From Segniliparus rugosus ATCC BAA-974 (GTDB taxonomy: Bacteria; Actinomycetota; Actinomycetes; Mycobacteriales; Mycobacteriaceae): a stretch of DNA of 64,000 nt. Positions 18,274 through 25,359 of this stretch are shown piece after piece. The notes under the pieces are model-generated. The model had not been told where the DNA came from and made no database searches. It was given only the letters and a program-made list of their open reading frames with translations. A program made the position numbers and the translations under genes. Each line of letters starts with the position of its first letter. Position 1 is the first letter of the stretch. The stretch is from contig NZ_KI391953.1 in assembly GCF_000185725.2 (NCBI RefSeq), positions 1,294,750-1,358,749 on the forward strand. The letters run 5' to 3'.

Positions 18274-19824
18274 GTGGCGACGTTGAGCGAGCTGCTCGCC
18301 GAGCGCACCACGCTGACCGGAGACCAAGTCGAACATTTGAAAAGGCTTGTCGCGGAGTGGCAGCTGATCGCGGACCTGGCTTTCGCCGACTTCCTCATGT
18401 GGGTGCGCCAAGACTCGCCGACCGCGTGCGAGGGGGAGGACCCGGCGCGCAGGGAGAGCCTCGGCGACCCCAGCGAGCGGGTGGTGTGCGTGGCGCAATG
18501 CCGTCCGACCACGGCGGCCACGCTGCTACCGGGCGACATGGTGGGCACCGAGGTCGGGGAGCCGTTGGTGAGCCAGCTGCGCCGGGGCCTGGTCGAGGGG
18601 AGGATCGTCGAGCCGGAAGATCCGATGTGGCTGGAGTACGTGCCGACTCGTCGGGAAGTGATCCCTGTGCGCAAGGACGGCGAGGTGATCGCGGTCATCT
18701 CCCGCTACGTGAATCTGCTCCAGAACCGGTCCTCGGGCAACTTGGAAACGGCGTACACGAGCGCGGCGGACGCTTTGTGCCAGATGGTGTGCGACGGTGC
18801 CTTCCCCGATCCTCTCGACAAAGGGCCGGGGCCGAGGGCCGGCGACGGCTTTTTGCGGCTCGCCGAGACGGGGGCCATCACGTACTCCAGCCCGAACGCC
18901 TCTTCCGCCCTGCGCAGGCTGGGATGGGAGGGCACGTTCATGGGTTCGGATCTGGTGGAGATCGTCCGCGCGGCGGTGCCCGATTCGCTCACGGTCGAAG
19001 ACACGCTGACGGCGCTGGTCGCCGCGCTGCAAGGCGAGATCGCCGACGCCAGGGTCGAGGTGGAGGCGAACGGGGCGGTCACCTTGTGGCGCATGGTCGG
19101 ACTGCGCCAGTCGGGGGAGATGGCGGGAGCGGTGGTCTTGCTCCGCGACGTCACCGAGCTTCGCCATCGAGATCGAGCCTTGATCAGCAAAGACGCGACG
19201 ATTCGCGAGATCCATCACCGGGTGAAGAACAATTTGCAGTCCGTCTCGGCGCTGTTGCGCATGCAAGCGAGGCGGACCGAGAACGCCGAGGCCCGCCAAG
19301 CGCTGGAGGACTCGGTCCGCCGGATCGGATCGATCGCCCTCGTGCACGACGCGTTGTCGATCTCGTCGGACGAGCATGTCTCGGTCGACGAGATCGTGGA
19401 CAAGCTCATGCTGCTGCTGGCGGACCTCGGCGCGCCGGGGACGAGCGTGTCGATCCGGCGAGAAGGCAGGTTCGGCTCCCTGGAGGCGGAGCGGGCCATG
19501 TCGCTCACGACGATCCTCACCGAGCTGGCGCAGAACGCCCTTGAGCACGCCTTCCAGCCCGGAGACAAGGGCGAGGTTGTGATCCGCGCGGAGCGCAAGG
19601 GCAAATGGCTCAGCGTGGAGGTGGCGGACACCGGCGTCGGTTTTCCAGAGGGTTTCGACCCGAAAGCGACCAAACGGCTCGGGTTGCGCATCGCCGCCAC
19701 GCTCGCGGAGTCGGAGCTGCAGGCCTCCTTGGAGCTGGGCAGCAGCGAACTCGGCGGATCGTCCGCGAGACTCGACGTGCCGGTGACCCCCGTGGTGGAC
19801 CGCCGCTGGGCCTCGGGGCGTTAA
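18274..19824 (+). CDS. pdtaS: Sensor histidine kinase PdtaS
   Basis: This 516-residue cytoplasmic kinase corresponds to Rv3220c. It has an N-terminal GAF-like domain (LIADLAFADFLMWV), a PAS domain near residues 190-300, the HisKA_2 phosphoacceptor IHHRVKNNLQSVSALLRMQ (His at about 313) and a C-terminal ATPase domain with ELAQNALEHAF and DTGVGFPEGF. PdtaS phosphorylates PdtaR, an RNA-binding antiterminator, and the pathway responds to copper and nitric oxide in mycobacteria. The start is GTG 18274. The usual whiB1 neighbour is missing here; instead an exporter gene ends against it, sharing the TTAA of both stop codons. Confidence 0.93.
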   Translation: MATLSELLAERTTLTGDQVEHLKRLVAEWQLIADLAFADFLMWVRQDSPTACEGEDPARRESLGDPSERVVCVAQCRPTTAATLLPGDMVGTEVGEPLVSQLRRGLVEGRIVEPEDPMWLEYVPTRREVIPVRKDGEVIAVISRYVNLLQNRSSGNLETAYTSAADALCQMVCDGAFPDPLDKGPGPRAGDGFLRLAETGAITYSSPNASSALRRLGWEGTFMGSDLVEIVRAAVPDSLTVEDTLTALVAALQGEIADARVEVEANGAVTLWRMVGLRQSGEMAGAVVLLRDVTELRHRDRALISKDATIREIHHRVKNNLQSVSALLRMQARRTENAEARQALEDSVRRIGSIALVHDALSISSDEHVSVDEIVDKLMLLLADLGAPGTSVSIRREGRFGSLEAERAMSLTTILTELAQNALEHAFQPGDKGEVVIRAERKGKWLSVEVADTGVGFPEGFDPKATKRLGLRIAATLAESELQASLELGSSELGGSSARLDVPVTPVVDRRWASGR

Positions 19825-20807
19825 GCCTTCGTCCGCCTGGTGGCCCCCCATGCGGCGAGCGCGGCTCCGATTCCGCCGATCACCAGGCCCGCGACCGCCT
19901 GGGCGCTCATCGTCTGCCCGGCGAAGACCCAGCTGAGGAGCGAGGTCGTCGCGGGGACCGCGAGGAAGAGCGTGGAGACCGAGCTGGCGGGCAGCGTGCG
20001 CAACATGTGGTTGAGCAGCAAGAACACGCCGAGGGAGTTCACGAGCACGATCCAGGCGACCGCGCCGGCGAACCTCGTGGAGTCGGTCACCTGGGGATGC
20101 TCGAACAGGAGGGTGGCGGCGAGCCCCAGCGGGGCCGACGCGGCGAGTTGGACGGCGGTGCCCGAGACGACGTCGACCCCGGAGACGAAACGCTTCTGCC
20201 AGTAGGTGCCGACGCTGATCCCGGCAAGGCCGAGGAACGCGGAGGCGACGGCGACGGGGGAGAAGGCGAGCCGGTCTTCGATCGCGACGACGACGCCGAC
20301 GATCCCGATGACGAACCCGAGCCATTGGGCTTTGGCGAGGCGTTCGCCGAGGGTGAGCGCAGCGAGGACGACCACGATCATCGAGGACAAACCTTGGATG
20401 AGCGCGGAGACGCCGCCGCCGAGGCCGTGCGCCATGCCGTAGTAGAAGCCGCAGAACTGGACGGCGTGCATGAAGACGCCGGCGAACACGGTGTGCGCGA
20501 GCGTCTTGCCCTTCGGCCATTTCGAGCGCAGCGCGAACGCGAGCGCGGTCAGCAGCAGCGCGGCGCAGGCGAAACGCAGGAAGCACAGCAAGAGCGGTGT
20601 GCCGGCTTTGGTGCCGATCACGCCTGCGACGAAGGCGCTGGACCAGGAGACGATGAGCACCGGGCCCTGGATCGCTTCGGCGAGCGCGAGATGGCGCGGC
20701 TTGTCCGAGGGCCCGCGCCCTGCTTCGACGGCGAAGCCGTTGGCGGCAGCCTCCATCGTCTCGATTGTCTCCGCGTAGCGCTCCGGGACCTCGTGTTGTG
20801 CTGCCAT
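19821..20807 (-). CDS. EamA-family (DMT superfamily) membrane transporter
   Basis: The 328-residue protein has about ten predicted transmembrane helices in two EamA repeats (first near residues 45-180, second near 190-315), after a hydrophilic N-terminus of about 45 residues. Such proteins export amino acids or other metabolites; the substrate here is unknown. It is transcribed divergently from a CGNR regulator across only 23 bp, which suggests that the regulator controls it. TACGCT (minus strand, 20815-20820) lies 7 nt before ATG 20807. Confidence 0.85.
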   Translation of the reverse strand: MAAQHEVPERYAETIETMEAAANGFAVEAGRGPSDKPRHLALAEAIQGPVLIVSWSSAFVAGVIGTKAGTPLLLCFLRFACAALLLTALAFALRSKWPKGKTLAHTVFAGVFMHAVQFCGFYYGMAHGLGGGVSALIQGLSSMIVVVLAALTLGERLAKAQWLGFVIGIVGVVVAIEDRLAFSPVAVASAFLGLAGISVGTYWQKRFVSGVDVVSGTAVQLAASAPLGLAATLLFEHPQVTDSTRFAGAVAWIVLVNSLGVFLLLNHMLRTLPASSVSTLFLAVPATTSLLSWVFAGQTMSAQAVAGLVIGGIGAALAAWGATRRTKA

Positions 20808-20814
20808 GCCGAAA

Positions 20815-20824
20815 AGCGTAACCT
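20815..20824. promoter_or_regulatory. Overlapping divergent -10 elements of the EamA and CGNR genes
   Basis: The 10-bp string AGCGTAACCT contains TAACCT on the plus strand, 6 nt before ATG 20831. It also contains TACGCT on the minus strand, 7 nt before ATG 20807, sharing the central TA. Neither gene has a Shine-Dalgarno. Both could give leaderless mRNAs from promoters that cannot be occupied at once. Confidence 0.5.
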
Positions 20825-20830
20825 ATTTAT

Positions 20831-21406
20831 ATGGTTAGCGCGTCGGGATCGGTCGGCGAAGAGACAGGCTTCACATTCGTCAGCGGCGATGTGGCCTTGG
20901 ATTTCGCCGGGACGCTCCGCTACTGGAACACGCGGCGCGAAGAATTGCTGCGCGCCCCGGCGGACTTCGCGCGTTGGCTGGTGCTGGCCGGGCTGCTCGA
21001 CCAGGAGCCCGTCGTGGGGGACGCGGAGCGCGTGATGGCGATGGAGCTCAGAAAGGCGGTGTATGTGCTCGCGCAGGCGAAGATCGGAGGGGATCCGCTC
21101 CCGCAGCACGCCATGAGCCTCGTCAACGCGCGGGCCAGGCGGCCTCGGGTGACGCCGCAGCTCACAGAGTCCGGCGCGATCCGGCGCGAGGGCGGGGCGC
21201 TGGAGGCTCTCGCCACCATCGCGCTGCACGCGGTCCGGCTCATCGGTTCGGACACGGCGTTGCGCCAATGCGAGGACGACAACTGCACGCGGATCTTCGT
21301 CGACCGCTCCCGGCGGGGCGATCGGCGCTGGTGCGACATGGCTGGTTGCGGGAACCGGGACAAAGCGAGGGCGCACCGGGCCAGACGCGCCGCGCAGCGC
21401 CTTTGA
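20831..21406 (+). CDS. CGNR zinc-finger transcriptional regulator
   Basis: The 191-residue protein has an N-terminal ABATE-type domain (ALDFAGTLRYWNTRREELL) and a C-terminal CGNR zinc finger. The finger is formed by LRQCEDDNCTRIFVD and WCDMAGCGNRDKARAHRAR. The CGNR finger is predicted to bind DNA, and the N-terminal part may sense a stress ligand. Divergent placement 23 bp from an EamA exporter suggests local control of that transporter. Leaderless expression is likely: TAACCT lies 6 nt before ATG. Confidence 0.85.
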   Translation: MVSASGSVGEETGFTFVSGDVALDFAGTLRYWNTRREELLRAPADFARWLVLAGLLDQEPVVGDAERVMAMELRKAVYVLAQAKIGGDPLPQHAMSLVNARARRPRVTPQLTESGAIRREGGALEALATIALHAVRLIGSDTALRQCEDDNCTRIFVDRSRRGDRRWCDMAGCGNRDKARAHRARRAAQRL

Positions 21407-21474
21407 AGGGGCGGTAGTCTTAGCGCTCGTGTCCGAAGCCCGCCGCGATGTCTGTGTGATCGGGGGCTGAGGGG

Positions 21475-22503
21475 ATGGCTGCGCGACTAACGTCCGAGTC
21501 GTCGCCGGGGCTGCTGGTCCCGGACCGCCGGATCAGCCCGTTGCGGGCCATCGCAGGGCGCCTGCTGCTCGCGGTCTCGCTCCTGGTGATCGCGGCTTTC
21601 GTGGTCTACGCGGACCGATCGGGCTACCGCGACGTGGTGGAGCGCCAGCTCACCCTCTTGGACTGCTTCTACTACGTCACGGTTTCCCTGACGACCACCG
21701 GGTACGGGGACATCACCCCGGTGACCGAGGGCGCGCGGCTGGTGAATGTCCTCGTCATCACCCCCATGCGGGTGCTCTTCCTGATCATCTTGGTCGGCAC
21801 CACCTTGCAGGTGCTCGCTGAGCGCAGCCGCCAAGCTATTCGAGTCCAACGTTGGAGGCACGCAGTGCGCGATCACACCATTGTCGTGGGGTACGGGACC
21901 AAAGGCCGCTCGGCGGTGGCGGCCATGCTCGCCGACGGCGTCGAGCCGACCCGCATCGTCGTCGTGGACGCGGACCCCGGCCTGCTCTCCGCCGCGTCCG
22001 AGTTGGGGCTGGTCACGTTGCAGGGCAACGCCACTCGGTCGGACGTGCTCAAATCCGCGGGGGCCGAGCGCGCCGCGTCCATCGTCGTCGCGGTGAACCG
22101 GGACGACACCGCCGTGCTGGTGACGTTGACCGCGCGGGAGCTCACCACGACCGCGCAGGTGGTGGCTTCGGTCCGCGAGACCGAGAATGTGCACCTCTTG
22201 CGCCGGTCCGGGGCCACCTCGGTGGTCGTCTCCTCGGAGACCGCGGGCAGGCTCTTGGGCATCGCGACGAGCGCCCCGTCCGTGGTCGAGGTGATCGAGG
22301 ACCTGCTCACCCCGGAAGAGGGGTTCGCGGTGTCCGAGCGGGACGTGGAGCAATCCGAAGTCGGAGCGGACCCGAAGCATGTGGCGGACATCGTGCTCGG
22401 CGTGGTGCGCGGGGGCGATCTGATCCGCGTCGGCGACGAACGGGTGGACGCGTTGGAACCAGGCGACCGGTTGCTCTACGTCCACACGACGAACAAGGAG
22501 TGA
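21475..22503 (+). CDS. Two-TM potassium channel with RCK (TrkA-N/TrkA-C) domains
   Basis: The 342-residue protein has two transmembrane helices (about residues 22-42 and 92-112) flanking a pore loop with the selectivity filter TTTGYGD (about 74-80). A cytoplasmic TrkA-N Rossmann domain (VVGYGTKGRSAVAAML) and a TrkA-C domain follow. It is the homologue of Rv3200c, a predicted ligand-gated K+ or cation channel. GAGGGG directly precedes ATG 21475. nudC follows after 4 nt, as in M. tuberculosis, so the pair forms an operon. Confidence 0.9.
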   Translation: MAARLTSESSPGLLVPDRRISPLRAIAGRLLLAVSLLVIAAFVVYADRSGYRDVVERQLTLLDCFYYVTVSLTTTGYGDITPVTEGARLVNVLVITPMRVLFLIILVGTTLQVLAERSRQAIRVQRWRHAVRDHTIVVGYGTKGRSAVAAMLADGVEPTRIVVVDADPGLLSAASELGLVTLQGNATRSDVLKSAGAERAASIVVAVNRDDTAVLVTLTARELTTTAQVVASVRETENVHLLRRSGATSVVVSSETAGRLLGIATSAPSVVEVIEDLLTPEEGFAVSERDVEQSEVGADPKHVADIVLGVVRGGDLIRVGDERVDALEPGDRLLYVHTTNKE

Positions 22504-22507
22504 CCTG

Positions 22508-23452
22508 ATGGGCTTTTCGTTGATCGACCCGCCGCTGCTGTCCAGGGCGCAGCTGGACCGGAACGAGCGGCTGCGCGCCGACCAAGCGGCGCTCGCCGTG
22601 GGCTGGCGCGCGGGCAGGGCGCTCCGGGTGACCCGGCGCGGGCAGCTCGCGGCGCGGGGCGGAGCCCTGGCGCTGTGCCCCGCATCGGAGCTCGCGGACG
22701 AGCCGCCTGCCGAGGGGGCGGTTTTTCTTGGTGAGATCAACCTCGGCGAGGCCGCCGAGACGCATGTGTGGGCGGTCCAGGTCCCTGAGCTTGACAGCGC
22801 CGAGTTCGGGGGAGAATTGCTCGACCTGCGTTCAGCCGGGCATACGCTTTCGGCGGTCGAGGCGAGTTTGGCGACCACGGCGGTCGCGATGCTGGGCTGG
22901 CAGGGCCGCTCGAAGTTCGCCCCGTGGTCGGGAGAGCCTATGGCCCTCGCCAAAGGCGGCTGGGTGCGTGTCGCGCCGGACGGCAAAGAAGAGTTCCCCC
23001 GGACCGATCCCGCTGTCATCTGCTTGGTCCACGACGGCGCGGACCAAGTGCTCCTCGCCCGCCAGCCCATATGGCCGCAGCGCTGGTTCTCCGTCCTCGC
23101 CGGGTTCTGCGAGCCGGGCGAGTCGTTGGAGCAGTGCGTCGAGCGGGAGATCTCCGAGGAAGTCGGCGTCGAGGTGTCGGAGATCGGCTATCTCGGCAGC
23201 CAGCCCTGGCCGTTCCCGCGCTCGCTCATGCTCGGTTTCGAGGCCGTGGCCGACCCGGCGCAGCCGCTCGTCCTCGCCGACGGCGAAATCGAGGAGGCGC
23301 GCTGGTTCCACCTCGACGAGGTGGCCGAGGCGCTGGCGCGCCGTCGCGACTGGGGCGATGTGCCGGAAGCCCCGCTGCTTTTGCCGGGGTCGATCTCTAT
23401 CGCGAGGGCGATGATCGAATCCTGGGTGCAGAGCAGACGCGCCGGTGTCTAG
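22508..23452 (+). CDS. nudC: NAD(H) diphosphatase NudC
   Basis: The 314-residue Nudix hydrolase cleaves NADH/NAD+ and, in other bacteria, removes NAD caps from RNA. The Nudix box runs from GFCEPGESLE to REISEEVG (about residues 198-219), followed by the NADH-specific SQPWPFPRS motif (about 233-241). The central zinc-ribbon cysteines of E. coli NudC are absent; the segment FAPWSGEPMALAKGGW stands in their place. It lies 4 nt after the channel gene and is convergent with a secreted-protein gene, 3 nt away. Confidence 0.93.
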   Translation: MGFSLIDPPLLSRAQLDRNERLRADQAALAVGWRAGRALRVTRRGQLAARGGALALCPASELADEPPAEGAVFLGEINLGEAAETHVWAVQVPELDSAEFGGELLDLRSAGHTLSAVEASLATTAVAMLGWQGRSKFAPWSGEPMALAKGGWVRVAPDGKEEFPRTDPAVICLVHDGADQVLLARQPIWPQRWFSVLAGFCEPGESLEQCVEREISEEVGVEVSEIGYLGSQPWPFPRSLMLGFEAVADPAQPLVLADGEIEEARWFHLDEVAEALARRRDWGDVPEAPLLLPGSISIARAMIESWVQSRRAGV

Positions 23453-23455
23453 CGC

Positions 23456-24058
23456 TCAGCCGCGCCAGTCGTTGATCTTCGCCGCGACCGCGCGGTACAC
23501 GTCGGCGGCGGCGTCGTCGGCCGGATCGAGTTGGGCGACGAGCACGAGCGCTCCCCGGACGGACCCCGCGAGCAGCAGCTCGGCTGGCGCGTACGGCCCC
23601 TGCCCGGTGACCCGGTAGGCGAGCGCGCCCGAGGCGGGAGCGTCGGCGGTCTGGACGCTCATCCAGTTCTTCCCGGTCGTCCCGCCGCCCCCGAGCATGG
23701 TGAAGCTCGCGCATTTCTCGGCCCAGGACCGAACCGTGTGGAGGCCGTCGCGCCCGACGAGCAACCGCACGACGAGGGTCGAGTTTCCCGGCCCCGCCAC
23801 GGTGCGCGCGCTCCCCGGCGGGAAGAAATGGGCGAGGGAACAGCCAGCGGGCGTTGTTGAATCCGGCGAGGGCGCGGCCAGCGCTTCCTGGCTGGTGAGC
23901 GACCAGCCGTCGGGCAGATCGGCCTGTTTCGGGTAGAACTGGCCGAGGTCGGCGCTCGCGGGGAGATCGTTCGGCTCCGCGTGGGCCTTGGCCCCTGCGA
24001 GCAGCATCGCTGCCGCGAATCCGAACACCGCAAGCCGTCGGGTCAGCCTGTGCCTCAT
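23456..24058 (-). CDS. Secreted sensor-domain-like protein
   Basis: The 200-residue protein has an N-terminal signal peptide ending in AKAHA. The mature part opens with a DLGQFYPKQADLPDGWSL motif, then two cysteines (about residues 73 and 116) and a long beta-rich region. The same plan, acidic Leu-rich lead then PxGW, is seen in genes at 24068 and 37148. It resembles the extracellular PknH-type sensor and LpqN-like domains of mycobacteria. The ligand is unknown. It lies 9 nt behind its paralogue, so both belong to one operon. Confidence 0.75.
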   Translation of the reverse strand: MRHRLTRRLAVFGFAAAMLLAGAKAHAEPNDLPASADLGQFYPKQADLPDGWSLTSQEALAAPSPDSTTPAGCSLAHFFPPGSARTVAGPGNSTLVVRLLVGRDGLHTVRSWAEKCASFTMLGGGGTTGKNWMSVQTADAPASGALAYRVTGQGPYAPAELLLAGSVRGALVLVAQLDPADDAAADVYRAVAAKINDWRG

Positions 24059-24067
24059 GATCCCCTC

Positions 24068-24757
24068 CTAGGGCTCCCACCCGTTGACCCGCTCGACCGT
24101 CTCGCGGAAGAGGGCGTCGACGAGTTGCTCGTCGGCACCAGGATAACCCGTCACCAGGATCTCCACGCCTCGGAGCCGGGCGGCTATCGCGGTCAGCTCC
24201 ACGTCGCGGCCTGCCGCGCCCTTCTCTTTGACGCGGATCGCGACGGAGTCGTCCGCGTCGACGACGGGCATGCTCCGGGCGACGACGTTCCCGTTCAGCG
24301 AGGACGACCAGTTCGGTATCGCCTCGACGGAGTACTGCGAGCAGTTGTCGATCCAGTAGTGGAGGATCTTCGCATACCCTCGGGATCGGGGGTCCTCGTC
24401 GGGACGGGCGATGGTGACGAAGACGTAGGGGCCCGTCGCGGGTTCGGGAGGCTTCCCGCCTTCGGCGATCCCGAAGGCGGAGAAGAAGACGAGAGCGTCG
24501 GGGTAGCAGTTCTTCGGGGTGGCGTGTTTGCCGAAGTCGGAGAGGACTCCGTCCTTGGAGAAACGCGCTGCCTCCTCATGCCGTTCCGCCCGTCCGACGG
24601 TCCACCCGGCGGGAAACTCCTGCCGAGGGGGCAGGAACTGCGCGAGGTCGGCCTCTGGCGGAATCGGCGCGGGATCGGCGCAAGCGCTGTGCCCGGCGTT
24701 GACCGCGGCCGCGAGGGCGCAGGCCGCTGCGAGGGCTCCGCGTCGCTTCGGGCTCAC
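24068..24757 (-). CDS. Secreted sensor-domain-like protein (paralogue)
   Basis: The 229-residue protein has a signal peptide (hydrophobic stretch AAACALAAAVNAG). The mature region starts DLAQFLPPRQEFPAGWTVG, matching the downstream gene's motif. Two cysteines (about residues 84 and 139) may form a disulphide. The start is GTG 24757, overlapping the stop of the HdeD-like gene by 4 nt (GTGA), a sign of coupled translation. Function is unknown; the conserved gene pairing suggests a joint envelope role. Confidence 0.75.
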   Translation of the reverse strand: MSPKRRGALAAACALAAAVNAGHSACADPAPIPPEADLAQFLPPRQEFPAGWTVGRAERHEEAARFSKDGVLSDFGKHATPKNCYPDALVFFSAFGIAEGGKPPEPATGPYVFVTIARPDEDPRSRGYAKILHYWIDNCSQYSVEAIPNWSSSLNGNVVARSMPVVDADDSVAIRVKEKGAAGRDVELTAIAARLRGVEILVTGYPGADEQLVDALFRETVERVNGWEP

Positions 24758-25338
24758 TTCCCGTTGAGCACGTTGCCGACGTGGCGGAGCCGGAACGCGA
24801 GGGCGATCTCAGCCGTGCCGCGCAGCAGCAGTCCGAAACCGACGATGAGGGCGATGGTGTCGATCGCGGCGGCGAGGTCGAAGAGCAACCAGATCGCGAC
24901 GATCAGCTCCAAAGCGCCCAGCACGCCGAACCAGACCCGGTGCTCCTTGTCCGAGGACGCGCGGACGATGTTGTTCACGGCGTTGACGAGGAACCAGAAG
25001 ATGAGCAGGTAGGCGAGGGCGAGCACGCCGGATCCGGGGAAAACAAGCGTCAGCACGCCCGCCAGGATGCTCAACGCCGCCCACACGCCGATCCAGGCAC
25101 GTCCGGGCGTGCCTGGTTTCGCGGCGAAGGCAGTGGCGGAAAACAGAACGCCTTGGAAGAGGATCCCGAGGCCGAACAAGATCGCCGCGACGAAAACCGT
25201 GATGCCGGGCCACGCGATGGCCAAGACGCCCGCGATGACGGTGACGATCCCGGAGATGAGGACGGCCGGCCAGTATCGAAGGACACGGCCGATCTCGTCG
25301 AGGAAGCTGGACCCGGTGGAGCGAGGCGTAGCGTTCAT
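24754..25338 (-). CDS. HdeD family (DUF308) membrane protein
   Basis: The 194-residue protein has six predicted transmembrane segments and the DUF308 repeat pattern (IVTVIAGVLAIAWPGIT and later ILAGVLTLVFPGSG). HdeD-like proteins are linked to acid or envelope stress, without a known mechanism. It heads a three-gene operon with two secreted sensor-like proteins. A perfect TATAAT (minus strand) lies 7 nt before ATG 25338, so a leaderless mRNA starting at the AUG is likely. Confidence 0.85.
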   Translation of the reverse strand: MNATPRSTGSSFLDEIGRVLRYWPAVLISGIVTVIAGVLAIAWPGITVFVAAILFGLGILFQGVLFSATAFAAKPGTPGRAWIGVWAALSILAGVLTLVFPGSGVLALAYLLIFWFLVNAVNNIVRASSDKEHRVWFGVLGALELIVAIWLLFDLAAAIDTIALIVGFGLLLRGTAEIALAFRLRHVGNVLNGK

Positions 25339-25345
25339 AGTTTCG

Positions 25346-25351
25346 ATTATA
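25346..25351 (-). promoter_or_regulatory. TATAAT -10 box for the HdeD operon
   Basis: A consensus TATAAT reads on the minus strand 7 nt upstream of ATG 25338, in the 21-nt gap after cstA. There is no clear -35, because the upstream DNA is cstA coding sequence, and no Shine-Dalgarno. It would separate this operon from cstA transcription. Confidence 0.6.
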
Positions 25352-25359
25352 CGTCGATC

